Made by a program: the position numbers and the translations under genes. A DNA stretch of 64,000 bases, taken from positions 186,001 through 250,000 of the forward strand of contig WQZH01000001.1 in the NCBI GenBank assembly GCA_009780825.1, read 5' to 3'. The notes under the pieces were generated by a model. That model was given only the letters and a program-made list of their open reading frames with translations. It had not been told where the DNA came from and ran no database searches. Shown here piece by piece: positions 37,689 to 47,172 of this stretch; positions within the stretch are counted from its first letter, which is position 1, and every line of letters starts with the position of its first letter. This stretch comes from Desulfobulbus sp. (GTDB taxonomy: Bacteria; Desulfobacterota; Desulfobulbia; Desulfobulbales; Desulfobulbaceae).

Positions 37689-39482
37689 ATGATAGCCCTG
37701 CCGACAACTGCCATGACCGATCCCATCTCCGAATTTTACCGCCGCCAACTCCCTGGAGCACAACAGCGCAACGGATCATTGCAGGCCACATGCCCCTTCT
37801 GTATTCGGCAGGGTAAACAGCGAGCGTCCATGCTGACCGTCCATCTCAACCCGGACAGTTTTTTTCACGGATATTTCCATTGCCTCAACCACTGCGTTCC
37901 CGGCGGATTTGCCCTGCATTTCGCCAGAATCGGCGCCATCAACCTGTCAGAGGCACCGGGTTACGACCCCGATCGTGACTACTTCGGCCGTGAGATCGAT
38001 TATCCAGCCGCGAACCTGAACCACGAACTGACTGGGTACGCCGAAAAACTGACCGAAGAAACGCTCGATTTTTACCGGAAGGCATTGATCGCGTCCGAAA
38101 TTCTGCACGAATTGCGGATCGGTTACAACGGCCGGTATCTGGTCTATCCCTATGTCCAGGCCAACGGCAACTGCTATGCGGCCCGATGCGTCCACCCGGA
38201 GCGGTCCGAGGATTTTTTCTGGCACGGCGACGAGCGTTTTGCCGCCGAACAGTTCCGTCTGTTCAATATCCCGGAGATCGAGCATTGCGAAAACGGCACC
38301 CTCTTTCTGGTGGAAGGCGAGCACAACCTGCTGCCGCTTAAACAACTGGGCCTGCCTGGGATTGCCGTTCCCGTGGCTGCGGACCTCGAACACCTCGATC
38401 CCCAGCGGTTGGAATGGATCAGGACCATCTTTCTCTGGGTCAACCACACCGCTGAATCCGAAGCCATGGCCCGGAGTTTTGCCACCAGGACCGGATACAA
38501 GGTGCGAATCGTCCGCTGGCCGGAGCAGACCGCCCGCAACAGCTCCATCTTTCAATTGGCTGCAACAAGCGGCCCCCAGTTCCAACGGCAGGTTTTTACG
38601 TTGCTTAAACAGGCGCGGGCCTTTTCGCCCTTTGCCACCCCGACCGGAGAATTTCAGACCTTTCGTGAGCGCTTGCTCCAGGAATCCGGCACCGCCTATG
38701 CCAACCTGACCGGCGGATTCGCCAAAATGGACCGGGCATTGAGCGGCATCCACGGCATCAATATCATGGGGGGGACACCCAAGGCGGGCAAATCGGCATT
38801 TTTCATCCAAATCGCCTCAGACATGGCCCTGCGGAAAATTCCGGTTCTGTACTACGACTTTGAAAACGGCCGGCAAAAAATTTATCTCCGCATCCTCAGC
38901 CGGCTCAGCCGCCTCACCATCGCTCAAATCAAAGACCCCGCCCTGCCCGCCGACGAACGACAACGGCTGGCGCAGAGCGAACAGACGTTGCGCGCCATGC
39001 TCAACTGGCTGCGGGTCGTCAACGACCGGCGGCTTTCGCCTGAAACCATGCGGCGCCACATCGATTTTCTTCGTCACGAAACCAACAGCGACTACACCGT
39101 CGTGGTTATCGACAGCCTGCATAAACTGCCCTTCAAAGACATCAGCCAACAACGCAGCGGCATCGACGGCTGGCTGCGCCAATTGGAGGCGATCCGCGAT
39201 GAACTGGGGGCCGCCTTTCTCGTGATCTCCGAACTTGAACGGAACCCGGACGGCCACTTCGACCGGGAGCCTCATCTCGGCTCATTCAAGGGATCGGGCG
39301 ATATCGGCTATTCCGCCGACAACGCCATGGTCTTTCTGACTCTGTGGGATCCGTTTGCCGACGCCGTTCCGGAACATCGCCGCAACGACCTCTGGCTGGT
39401 GGCCAGCCGCGAGCAGAGTCCGGGGCGGGTCGCCTCGTACCGGCTCGATTATCCCTATTGGGGATTTACGGAAGAAGGGTAG
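37689..39482 (+). CDS. Twinkle/T7 gp4-like primase-helicase homologue with degenerate TOPRIM region
   Basis: A 597-residue protein. A zinc ribbon at residues 35-69 (C35, C38, C65, C69) resembles primase CHC2 domains. A TOPRIM-like region (about 205-290) keeps the Glu of LVEGEHN but has WVNH at about 250-253 where primases have the catalytic DxD. The C-terminal half is a RecA/DnaB-type ATPase with Walker A GGTPKAGKS (361-369) and Walker B VVVIDS (D475), as in ring helicases. It may bind or unwind DNA without priming. It is not the replicative DnaB. An alternative start is ATG 37713. The 3' end overlaps trmFO by 17 nt, tail to tail. Confidence 0.72.
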   Translation: MIALPTTAMTDPISEFYRRQLPGAQQRNGSLQATCPFCIRQGKQRASMLTVHLNPDSFFHGYFHCLNHCVPGGFALHFARIGAINLSEAPGYDPDRDYFGREIDYPAANLNHELTGYAEKLTEETLDFYRKALIASEILHELRIGYNGRYLVYPYVQANGNCYAARCVHPERSEDFFWHGDERFAAEQFRLFNIPEIEHCENGTLFLVEGEHNLLPLKQLGLPGIAVPVAADLEHLDPQRLEWIRTIFLWVNHTAESEAMARSFATRTGYKVRIVRWPEQTARNSSIFQLAATSGPQFQRQVFTLLKQARAFSPFATPTGEFQTFRERLLQESGTAYANLTGGFAKMDRALSGIHGINIMGGTPKAGKSAFFIQIASDMALRKIPVLYYDFENGRQKIYLRILSRLSRLTIAQIKDPALPADERQRLAQSEQTLRAMLNWLRVVNDRRLSPETMRRHIDFLRHETNSDYTVVVIDSLHKLPFKDISQQRSGIDGWLRQLEAIRDELGAAFLVISELERNPDGHFDREPHLGSFKGSGDIGYSADNAMVFLTLWDPFADAVPEHRRNDLWLVASREQSPGRVASYRLDYPYWGFTEEG

Positions 39483-40812
39483 TTCCACTCCCAAAACAGC
39501 CGCGCCACTGCCGCATCTGCGTCAAGGCCTGCTCAGACCGGACATGCCCCCGCATTCTCCGGGGAATTTTTCGTCCGGTGAGTGGCGGAAACAAGCCGAA
39601 GTTGACGTTGGACGGCTGAAAATGGGCGGGATCAGATGCGGTGAGGTGACGGATCAGGGCGCCATGGGCCGTATCGGGAGGCGGTCTTGTCGGTTCCCTG
39701 CCGAACGCGAGGCGGCCGGCATTGCCGCCGGCGAGCAATCCCATGGCCGCCGATTCGATGTACCCCTCCACTCCGGACAGTTGTCCGGCGATGAACAATC
39801 CTGGCCGCCCAAGCACCTGCAGGGTCGCATCGAGCACCCTCGGCGCGCAGACGAAGGTGTTGCGGTGGATGGAGCCCAGTCTGAGAAAGACCGCCCGCTC
39901 CAGGCCGGGAATGGTCCGGAAGATGCGTTGCTGCTCGGGATAGGTCAGCTTGGTCTGGAACCCCACCAGATTGTAGGCCGTGCCGTCGCGGTTTTCCGCC
40001 CGCAGCTGGACCACAGCATGCGGCATCGCGCCGGTGAGCGGATGCGCCAGTCCGACCGGTTTCATCGGCCCGAACCGGAGGGTGTCCATCCCCCGGGCGC
40101 ACATCACCTCGATGGGCAGGCATCCCTCGAAATACTTCGGATCTTCAAAAGAATGCAGCGGGACGGTCCGGCCTGCGCCGAGCGTGTCCACAAACCGCTC
40201 ATACTGTTCCCTGTCCAGGGGACAATTGAGGTAGTCGCCCGGCCCCCCCTCATCCCAGCGGGACTTGCGGTAAATCACCCCCAGATCGAGACTGTCGGCC
40301 TCGACGATCGGCGCAATGGCATCGTAAAAGGCGAGGTGCGCCTCTCCGGTCAGGGTTCGCAGATGATCGGCAAGCGGACCGGAAAGCAGCGGGCCGGCCG
40401 CCAGAATCACCGGACCGCACGTTGTCTCGGGTATGCGGACGACCTCTTCCCGACGCACCGTGATCAGGGGATGGGAGTCGATTGCCTCTGTCAACCGGGA
40501 GGCAAACTGCTGCCGGTCAACGGCCAGGGCGGTACCGGCAGGCACGGCCGTCTGATCGGCCACCCGCATCACCAGCGAATCCAACAACCGCATCTCCTCC
40601 TTCAGCAACCCGGCTGCGGAGTCGACCGCATTGGAACGAAGCGAATTGGAACAGACCAACTCCCCCAACTGCGCCATCTCGTGGGCCGGACTGAAACGGT
40701 GCGGCTTCATCTCGAACAGCGCCACGCGCGCGCCACGCTGCGCCGCCTGCCATGCCGCCTCGCACCCGGCCAGCCCGCCACCGATGACCGTGACTTCTCC
40801 TGTCTGAGCCAT
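39466..40812 (-). CDS. trmFO: Folate/FAD-dependent tRNA-uridine-54 C5-methyltransferase
   Basis: A 448-residue flavoprotein that makes ribothymidine at U54 of tRNA using methylenetetrahydrofolate. The start at 40812 has a GAGAGG site at about -8 and begins right before the FAD motif VIGGGLAGCEAAW; the longer frame adds an unlikely 25 residues. CSNSLRSNAVDSAAGLLKEEM and GQLSGVEGYIESAAMGLLAG are diagnostic. The C-terminus reaches VNFGLFPPL and then continues with a further unconserved tail. Its presence instead of TrmA supports a Desulfobacterota-type host. Confidence 0.95.
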   Translation of the reverse strand: MAQTGEVTVIGGGLAGCEAAWQAAQRGARVALFEMKPHRFSPAHEMAQLGELVCSNSLRSNAVDSAAGLLKEEMRLLDSLVMRVADQTAVPAGTALAVDRQQFASRLTEAIDSHPLITVRREEVVRIPETTCGPVILAAGPLLSGPLADHLRTLTGEAHLAFYDAIAPIVEADSLDLGVIYRKSRWDEGGPGDYLNCPLDREQYERFVDTLGAGRTVPLHSFEDPKYFEGCLPIEVMCARGMDTLRFGPMKPVGLAHPLTGAMPHAVVQLRAENRDGTAYNLVGFQTKLTYPEQQRIFRTIPGLERAVFLRLGSIHRNTFVCAPRVLDATLQVLGRPGLFIAGQLSGVEGYIESAAMGLLAGGNAGRLAFGREPTRPPPDTAHGALIRHLTASDPAHFQPSNVNFGLFPPLTGRKIPRRMRGHVRSEQALTQMRQWRGCFGSGTTLLP

Positions 40813-40829
40813 TGTGTTGCCTCTCCCAC

Positions 40830-40860
40830 AAAAAAAGGCAGGGTGAATGCTCACCCTGCC
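40830..40860 (-). terminator. Intrinsic terminator after ahcY
   Basis: Minus strand: perfect 10-bp stem (GGCAGGGTGA / TCACCCTGCC), 4-nt loop, then T7. It sits 33 nt past the ahcY stop and just before trmFO, so trmFO needs its own promoter or readthrough. Confidence 0.93.
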
Positions 40861-40893
40861 CGCATCACAAAAAAACGCCTCAAGCAACCAACG

Positions 40894-42180
40894 CTAATAG
40901 CGATAATGTCCCGGCTTGAACGGTCCGTTGACCTCCACCCCGATGTAGGCCGCCTGTTCGGCGGTCAGGGTGGTCAACTGCGCCCCGATCTTGGCCAGAT
41001 GGAGCCGGGCCACCTTCTCGTCGAGCTTTTTGGGCAGAAAATAGACCTTGTTCTCATAGGCCAAACCATTGGTCCACAGCTCAATCTGGGCCAACACCTG
41101 ATTGGTGAAGGAGTTGCTCATGACAAAGCTGGGATGCCCGGTGGCACAGCCGAGGTTGACCAAGCGGCCTTCGGCAAGAACGATCAACCGCTTGCCGTCC
41201 AGAAAAATAACATGATCGACCTGGGGCTTGATATTTTCCCAAGGCAGATTACGAATGGAGGCGATATCAATCTCCGAGTCGAAGTGGCCGATATTACAGA
41301 CAATAGCCTGATCCGGCATCACCTCCATGTGCGGCCTGGTGATCACCCGCAGATTGCCGGTGCAGGTAACGAAAATATTGCCTCTGGGGGCAGCTTCCTC
41401 CATGGTCACCACCCGGTATCCCTCCATGGCGGCCTGCAGGGCGCAGATGGGATCGATCTCGGTGACGAGCACCGTGGCGCCCATGCCGCGCAGGGCCTGG
41501 GCGCATCCCTTGCCGACATCGCCGTACCCGACGACCACCGCGATCTTGCCGGCGATCATCACGTCGGTGGCCCGCTTGATGCCGTCGATCAACGACTCCC
41601 GGCAACCGTAGAGATTGTCGAACTTGGACTTGGTCACCGAATCGTTGACATTGAAAGCCGGGGCCCGCAGCCTGCCCTGCCTGGCCATCTCGTAGAGCCG
41701 ATGCACGCCGGTGGTAGTCTCTTCGGAAACACCCCGGATACCCGACATCAGTTCCGGATATTTGTCGTGCAGCACCTGGGTCAGGTCGCCCCCGTCGTCA
41801 AGGATCATATTGGGGCGCCAGTTGTCCGGCCCGAAGATGGTCTGATCAATGCACCACCAGAATTCCTCTTCACTTTCGCCTTTCCAGGCGAAGGTAGGAA
41901 TACCGGCGGCAGCCATGGCCGCGGCGGCGTGGTCCTGGGTGGAAAAGATATTGCACGAGGACCAGCGCAACTCCGCCCCCAGATGGACCAGGGTTTCCAT
42001 CAGCACCGCTGTCTGGATGGTCATGTGCAGGCACCCGGCGATACGGGCGCCCGCAAGGGGTCTGCTGGTACCGAATTCCTCGCGCAGAGCCATCAGACCG
42101 GGCATCTCGGTCTCGGCAATGGCAATCTCTTTGCGGCCCCACTCGGCCAAACCCATATCGGCTATCTTATAATCTGCCAT
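40894..42180 (-). CDS. ahcY: S-adenosylhomocysteine hydrolase
   Basis: A 428-residue NAD-dependent enzyme that splits S-adenosylhomocysteine into adenosine and homocysteine. Motifs include [30 protein letters not shown], the catalytic Lys/Asp region [13 protein letters not shown], the NAD motif [15 protein letters not shown] and the C-terminal KPGHYRY. It lies 52 nt after metK, which makes the methyl donor whose by-product this enzyme removes. A 6-bp hairpin (42192-42209) lies in the gap. Confidence 0.97.
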   Translation of the reverse strand: MADYKIADMGLAEWGRKEIAIAETEMPGLMALREEFGTSRPLAGARIAGCLHMTIQTAVLMETLVHLGAELRWSSCNIFSTQDHAAAAMAAAGIPTFAWKGESEEEFWWCIDQTIFGPDNWRPNMILDDGGDLTQVLHDKYPELMSGIRGVSEETTTGVHRLYEMARQGRLRAPAFNVNDSVTKSKFDNLYGCRESLIDGIKRATDVMIAGKIAVVVGYGDVGKGCAQALRGMGATVLVTEIDPICALQAAMEGYRVVTMEEAAPRGNIFVTCTGNLRVITRPHMEVMPDQAIVCNIGHFDSEIDIASIRNLPWENIKPQVDHVIFLDGKRLIVLAEGRLVNLGCATGHPSFVMSNSFTNQVLAQIELWTNGLAYENKVYFLPKKLDEKVARLHLAKIGAQLTTLTAEQAAYIGVEVNGPFKPGHYRY

Positions 42181-42232
42181 TGGCTCTCCTATGCCTCATC
42201 CTGGTGAGGCAAGCGCATGGTTCAAACAACAA

Positions 42233-43396
42233 TCACACTCCGGCCGCCTCACGCAGGGCATCGACCTTGTCGGTCCGCTCCCAGGTGAACTCGGGCAGCT
42301 CCCGCCCGAAATGGCCGTAGGCGGCGGTCTTGCGGTAGATCGGTCGCAGCAGATCCAGCTGCTGGATGATTGCCTTGGGCCGGAGGTCAAAAACCCGGTC
42401 GACCACATCGATCAGTTGCTCTTCCGGAATCTTGCCGGTTCCGAATGTCTTGACGTTGATCGACACCGGCCTGGAAATGCCGATGGCGTACGCCACCTGC
42501 ACCTCGACCTCGGTGGCCAGCCCGGCGGCCACGATATTCTTGGCAACGTAACGGCCCATGTAGGAGGAGGACCGGTCGACCTTGGAAGGATCCTTGCCGG
42601 AAAAGGCGCCGCCGCCGTGTGAGCCGCGGCCGCCGTAGGAGTCGACGATGATCTTGCGCCCGGTCACGCCGCAGTCTCCCACTGGCCCCCCGATGACGAA
42701 CCGGCCGGTGGGATTGATGAAGTATTTGGTATTGGCATCGACCATGCGGGCCGGCAGCACCGGCTTGATAATCTCCTCCATCACCGCTTCCTTTAAATCG
42801 GCATGGCTGATGTCTGGACTGTGCTGGGTGGAAAGCACCACCGCCTCGATCCGGATGGGAACATTGTTCACATATTCGATGGTCACCTGGCTCTTGGCAT
42901 CCGGGCGCAGCCAGGGCAGGACGCCGGACTTGCGCACATCGGCCTGGCGCTTGGTCAGGGCGTGGGCATAGGTGATGGGCATGGGCATCAGCACACTCGT
43001 TTCGTCGCAGGCATACCCAAACATCAACCCCTGGTCGCCGGCACCCTGATCGAGGTCGAGCCCGGTCCCCTCGTTAACGCCCTGGGCAATATCCGGCGAC
43101 TGCTTGTCAATGGTGGTCAGAACCGCGCACGACTGCCAATCAAACCCCATGTCCGAAGAATTGTAGCCGATCTCGCGAATGGTATTGCGGACGATCTGCG
43201 GCATGTCGACCCAGGCGGTGGTGGTGATCTCGCCGGCGATCAGAGCCATGCCCGTGGTGACCAGACTCTCGCAGGCGACCCGGGCAAACTTGTCCTTGGC
43301 AAGGATGGCGTCGAGGATGGCGTCGGAGATTTGATCGGCGACTTTATCCGGATGCCCTTCGGAAACCGATTCTGAAGTAAAAAGATGATGAGCCAT
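42233..43396 (-). CDS. metK: S-adenosylmethionine synthetase
   Basis: A 387-residue enzyme that makes S-adenosylmethionine from methionine and [36 protein letters not shown] and [15 protein letters not shown] are all present. A GGGAG site lies about 9 nt before the ATG. With ahcY it forms a methyl-cycle operon. The 5' leader carries a hairpin and U-rich stretch that may be regulatory. Confidence 0.98.
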   Translation of the reverse strand: MAHHLFTSESVSEGHPDKVADQISDAILDAILAKDKFARVACESLVTTGMALIAGEITTTAWVDMPQIVRNTIREIGYNSSDMGFDWQSCAVLTTIDKQSPDIAQGVNEGTGLDLDQGAGDQGLMFGYACDETSVLMPMPITYAHALTKRQADVRKSGVLPWLRPDAKSQVTIEYVNNVPIRIEAVVLSTQHSPDISHADLKEAVMEEIIKPVLPARMVDANTKYFINPTGRFVIGGPVGDCGVTGRKIIVDSYGGRGSHGGGAFSGKDPSKVDRSSSYMGRYVAKNIVAAGLATEVEVQVAYAIGISRPVSINVKTFGTGKIPEEQLIDVVDRVFDLRPKAIIQQLDLLRPIYRKTAAYGHFGRELPEFTWERTDKVDALREAAGV

Positions 43397-43495
43397 ACGG
43401 GTGTCTCCCTGCGGAGATGAAACGTTGAAAAGGGAAAAAAGCGAATCATGCCGCCCTGCTTGGCGCGACGATCCGGCACGGCATGAAAAAAATTT
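43397..43495 (-). promoter_or_regulatory. metK 5' leader with hairpin and T-run (possible attenuator)
   Basis: Minus strand: arms CATGCCG / CGGCATG (43479-43485 and 43447-43453) enclose a 25-nt loop. Six nt later comes T6, resembling a weak terminator inside the leader. I could not match it to SAM-I, SAM-II or SAH riboswitch consensus by eye. Confidence 0.35.
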
Positions 43496-43524
43496 TATAT
43501 ACTCAACGGATGAGGAAAATTCAA
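43496..43524 (-). promoter_or_regulatory. Candidate metK promoter
   Basis: Minus strand: TTGAAT, 17-nt spacer, TATATA, within an AT-rich patch about 100 nt before metK. Both hexamers match 4/6. Confidence 0.35.
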
Positions 43525-43594
43525 TGTAAACAGCAGCGCGGCCTGCCGGCCGTTTCGCCCTCGCTCCGCCTCAGTCCCTCTTGATGCGCACGGC

Positions 43595-44536
43595 TCACCG
43601 CGCCGCACCAACACGCAGAAACGCCCGTTTGATGGAACTGTTGACAAATCGAAAGGGATTGAACCGAATCGGCTCCAAAATCTCGGGCACCGCGAAATCA
43701 TGGACAGCGCAATCGGCTGGATGCAGCAGGGGAAAGACGAGTCCCGCCATGGTCGTTCCGTCGAGACCAGCCCACCGGGCGGCATGCCAGAGGGGGCAAC
43801 TGTCCGGATCGATCCCGAGCAGGGCGAGCAGAGCCGTATCGACCGCCACCGGATTGACGCCGCCGGCAAGCATCCCCAAGGGGTATGGATCGCCGTGAAT
43901 AGGCCCGGTCCGATGCATGGCAATCACGCCGTCTACCACCGTGCAGCCAACCGGCAAGGCCGCCAGCAGATCGACCAGCAGGTCGGCAAAGCGGCCGCTA
44001 TTCCCACCGTACGCCATGTGCCACCAGGGTTTATGGAAACCGGCGAGACAACCGAACAGGTTCTTTACCGCCAGGGTCACCCGCATCTGAGCGTGAGCCT
44101 TGACCTTGGGCAGATTGACGAGCAAATCGCACTCCAAAGCCGCTGTAGCCAGAGCTGCCTTCTGCCCGCAGGGCAGGACGATCTCTTTGCTGCGATGAAA
44201 TTCGCGCACCGGCACACCGAGCCGTTGCAAGCCCGGCAGAGCGCCGATGTCCGCGAGAACGGCTCGCGCCGAACCAAAGGAAGGAGAATCTCCGACCGCG
44301 ACCTGGGCCCCATGTGCCTGAAACCACTGGGCCACGGCAACGATGATCCGGCTGTCGGTACAGGCCAGCCGGCCATTTCTGGTGGTGATCAGATTGGGCT
44401 TGAGCAATACCTTGGCGGTGCGCAGGGTCGGATGTCCGGGCATTACGGTCAGCAGACCATCGACAGCAGCCTCCACCAGAGGCTGTTCGTACCGCGGCAA
44501 GGTGGTCAAGAAAACAGGGGAACTGGCCGATCGCAT
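43595..44536 (-). CDS. DUF362 family protein
   Basis: A 313-residue protein with the DUF362 core: VLLKPNLI, GDSPSFGSARAV, LVNLPKVKAHAQMRVTLAVKNLFG and the later GGVNPVAVDTALL. No ferredoxin-like Cys cluster is fused, unlike many family members in anaerobes. Function is unknown; some relatives are linked to iron-sulfur or corrinoid proteins. The start at 44536 (MRSASSPVFLTTLPRY) was chosen because an upstream ATG at 44563 lies within a terminator hairpin. Neither start has a clear ribosome site. Confidence 0.82.
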   Translation of the reverse strand: MRSASSPVFLTTLPRYEQPLVEAAVDGLLTVMPGHPTLRTAKVLLKPNLITTRNGRLACTDSRIIVAVAQWFQAHGAQVAVGDSPSFGSARAVLADIGALPGLQRLGVPVREFHRSKEIVLPCGQKAALATAALECDLLVNLPKVKAHAQMRVTLAVKNLFGCLAGFHKPWWHMAYGGNSGRFADLLVDLLAALPVGCTVVDGVIAMHRTGPIHGDPYPLGMLAGGVNPVAVDTALLALLGIDPDSCPLWHAARWAGLDGTTMAGLVFPLLHPADCAVHDFAVPEILEPIRFNPFRFVNSSIKRAFLRVGAAR

Positions 44537-44862
44537 CGTGCAAAAAAAACCGGCTTGACCCATTGAGAATCAAGCCGGAAAAGGAGAGGAGAGGTGAAGA
44601 ATTATTTTATATAAGCATTTATCGTGCCAAATTTTTAAATCTTCCCCATTTTTAAAAATAACGCCATTTCAACAGAATACGAGCGAGGACAGATTCAGGA
44701 TTAAACACTCCCGGAAGGAAAAGTATAATATTTTAAACCCATTCTCGGCCAATATCGTATTTTTGCAAAAACAAATCGTACAAACAATGAATTAGGTAAT
44801 CCATTTTTTTAAACGTTTTTCGCCTTCTCTTCAATCGAACTGAGTAGTTTTTACTCAATCGC
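44537..44862. other. AT-rich intergenic region between serA and the DUF362 gene
   Basis: About 326 nt, much richer in A and T than its surroundings. It holds the terminator at 44542-44578, a small hairpin near 44846-44860 and a 12-nt palindrome TTTTTGCAAAAA (44760-44771). No gene seen. Confidence 0.5.
44542..44578 (-). terminator. Intrinsic terminator upstream of the DUF362 gene
   Basis: Minus strand: 9-bp perfect stem (CCGGCTTGA / TCAAGCCGG), 11-nt loop, then T8. It would end a serA transcript about 285 nt past its stop, or act as an attenuator for the DUF362 gene. Confidence 0.85.
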
Positions 44863-46062
44863 TCACTGCTGTCCCCGGATCTCCAGCGGAATCACCCGGA
44901 CACGCAGCACGCCTTCCTGCCGTACAATCTCCTGCTGCACATCCTCTGGTACCGGTCCGGCGCAATCAATGATGTTGTAGCCGACGGTTCCGTTGCTTTT
45001 ATTGGTGTAGTTCACAATGTTGATGTGTGCGGCGCCCAGGATATTGCTGATCAGGCCGATCATGCCGGGCTGGTCGCGATTGATCACGGTCAGACGGGTG
45101 TGCACGTCTACGGTGGGGATGGTCTCGATATTGGGAAAGTTGACGCTGTGGACGATGTTGCCGAACTCGAGATAGTGCTTCAATTCGCGCGTCGCCATAA
45201 CAGCGCAGTTCTCCTCGGACTCGGCCGTGGAGGCGCCCAGGTGCGGCGTGAGCAGGATCTTCTCGTGTCCCATGAATTTCACCGAGGGGAAATCGGAAAT
45301 GTGCCCTCGCAGCCTGCCGCTTTCCAGGGCTGCCAGCACGGCATCCTCGTCCACCACCGGGCCGCGGGCGTAATTGATCAGCACGGCGCCATCTTTGACG
45401 AATTCAAGGAAATCCTTGCCGGTGACATACCCCCTCGTGTTTTTGTTGAGCGGAATATGGACGGAAATGAAGTCAGCGCTGCCCAGAGCCTCCTTGCGGG
45501 AACGGGCCAGGGTGACCTGGGGATCGAGCAGGTGAATGTTATCCATGGCCGGGAAAGGATCGAAACCCAAAACCTTCATGCCATGATGCAGGCCAGCGTT
45601 GGCCACGCCCACACCGATCTTGCCCAAGCCGATGACCACCATGGTCTTGCCGGCCATCTCCTCGCCTTTGAACTTTTTTTTCCGGGCTTCCACTTCGCGG
45701 TTGATTTCCTCGTCGGTCATTCCGGTCAGCCCCTGGCAGAACTCTATGCTCTTCTCAACATTACGCAGCCAGATACCGAGCGAAGTGTACACCAGTTCCA
45801 CGACCGCATTGGCGTTGGCACCGGGGGTGTTGAACACGCAAATGCCTTTTTCCGTGGCGTCGTCCACCGGGATGTTGTTGACGCCAGCGCCAGCCCGCGC
45901 CACCGCCAGCAGCGAGGAGTAGAGAGAAAGATCGATTTTGGAGCTGCGGACGAGAATGCCGTCCGGGTCCTTCTCATCGGGATTGACCACAAACCGATCA
46001 TTGAACAGCTCCAATCCTTCCTTGGCGATGGCGTTGATCGTTTTAATCTTGAATTGCTTCAT
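44863..46062 (-). CDS. serA: D-3-phosphoglycerate dehydrogenase, short form with ACT domain
   Basis: A 399-residue NAD-dependent enzyme for the first step of serine synthesis. The start at 46062 (MKQFKIKTINAIAKEGL) has an AGGAAG site. The nucleotide-binding motif is VIGLGKIGVGVANAGLHHGMKVLGFDP; catalytic Arg, Glu and His lie in NYARGPVVDE and LLTPHLGAST. A C-terminal ACT domain (RLTVINRDQPGMIGLISNIL) suggests feedback control by serine. Architecture matches the phosphoglycerate dehydrogenases of many anaerobes. folP lies upstream on the same strand, 312 nt away. Confidence 0.93.
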   Translation of the reverse strand: MKQFKIKTINAIAKEGLELFNDRFVVNPDEKDPDGILVRSSKIDLSLYSSLLAVARAGAGVNNIPVDDATEKGICVFNTPGANANAVVELVYTSLGIWLRNVEKSIEFCQGLTGMTDEEINREVEARKKKFKGEEMAGKTMVVIGLGKIGVGVANAGLHHGMKVLGFDPFPAMDNIHLLDPQVTLARSRKEALGSADFISVHIPLNKNTRGYVTGKDFLEFVKDGAVLINYARGPVVDEDAVLAALESGRLRGHISDFPSVKFMGHEKILLTPHLGASTAESEENCAVMATRELKHYLEFGNIVHSVNFPNIETIPTVDVHTRLTVINRDQPGMIGLISNILGAAHINIVNYTNKSNGTVGYNIIDCAGPVPEDVQQEIVRQEGVLRVRVIPLEIRGQQ

Positions 46063-46374
46063 GTTTTCTTCCTTTCCGATATAAAAAAGACACAGGGAAG
46101 CGAGGAGGAGGCTTCCACGCCTCGGTGCCGCGCGCAATAGTGCCATTCCCGCACCAACGGGAAGGGCAAAAAATTTTTTATGTTAATGAAAATATCAAAG
46201 ATATGTCAAGTAAAAGGGACGGAAATACGCGCTTGAGGCAATCAACAACACATTGCCCCGTATTACGCATCGTCCGGTTTGCCAGACCAAAACATCAAAT
46301 CCAGTCAACGGTTCACCCCAGAGCGATACATACCGAACAAACCGCCAGAAGTGGGGATGGATTCTGACTGTTGC
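46063..46374. other. Intergenic region between folP and serA
   Basis: About 312 nt; an AT-rich patch at about 46160-46215 could hold the serA promoter. I see no clear promoter pair, gene or terminator. Confidence 0.4.
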
Positions 46375-47172
46375 TCATGCAGCCAACGCAGTTATCAATC
46401 GCAGGGCCTGCAACGTGGTCTGTACAGCATGCACCCGCAGGATGTCCGCCCCTTGCCGAACGCACAAAGCGGAAAGCATCGCGGTCGGCCAATCCCGTTC
46501 CCCAGGCGGGAGCCCAAGAAGCTGTCCCAGAAAGGACTTCCGCGAGTGGCCGATCAGCACCGGGCAGCCATGGCGTTTCAATGCCGCAACATTACGGAGA
46601 ATGGCGAGATTATGTTCCAGCGTCTTACCGAAGCCAATGCCAGGGTCAACGATAATGCGCGAGCGGGCAACGCCATGTTGCTCCAACCATGCGATCCGTT
46701 CGGTGAAAAAGGCATGGATTTCGGCGACGACATCCTCGTAATGCGGACTGACCTGCATAGTGCCAGGCGTACCCTGCATGTGCATGATGATGACCGGGCC
46801 AGCGAACGACCGGGTGACCTCGATCATGTCCGGATCATGCCGCAAGGCGGAAATGTCGTTGATCATGGTGGCCCCGGCGGCAATGGCCTCCCTGGCCACC
46901 GCCGCCTTGGTGGTATCGACGGAGATGGGAACAGCGCTGCGCCGCCGTATTCTCTCGATAGCCGGAATCACGCGATCCAACTCCGTGTCCACGCTCACTT
47001 CTTCGGCAAAGGGACGGGTGGATTCGCCGCCGACATCAATGATGTCGGCGCCTTCGGTGAGCAACTGCTCGATACGGACATCAAGGGCGGTTGCTTCCAG
47101 CCATCGTCCCCCGTCGGAAAAAGAGTCGGGAGTGACATTCAAGATGCCCATAATCCTGACTTGCTGCGACAT
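46375..47172 (-). CDS. folP: Dihydropteroate synthase
   Basis: A 265-residue folate-pathway enzyme that joins p-aminobenzoate to the pterin pyrophosphate. GILNVTPDSFSDGG, DVGGESTRPFA and LIGHSRKSFLG are the three substrate-binding signatures. The ATG at 47172 has GGAG upstream; a TTG two codons earlier is less likely. folP commonly follows ftsH; here the two are on the same strand but about 11 kb apart, with the efflux cassette between. Confidence 0.96.
   Translation of the reverse strand: MSQQVRIMGILNVTPDSFSDGGRWLEATALDVRIEQLLTEGADIIDVGGESTRPFAEEVSVDTELDRVIPAIERIRRRSAVPISVDTTKAAVAREAIAAGATMINDISALRHDPDMIEVTRSFAGPVIIMHMQGTPGTMQVSPHYEDVVAEIHAFFTERIAWLEQHGVARSRIIVDPGIGFGKTLEHNLAILRNVAALKRHGCPVLIGHSRKSFLGQLLGLPPGERDWPTAMLSALCVRQGADILRVHAVQTTLQALRLITALAA

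Noticed and set aside
39355..42207. 950-codon plus-strand frame opposite trmFO and ahcY
   Set aside because: Both antisense genes are unmistakable; the plus-strand product is His/Gly/Arg-rich with no known fold, a typical shadow.
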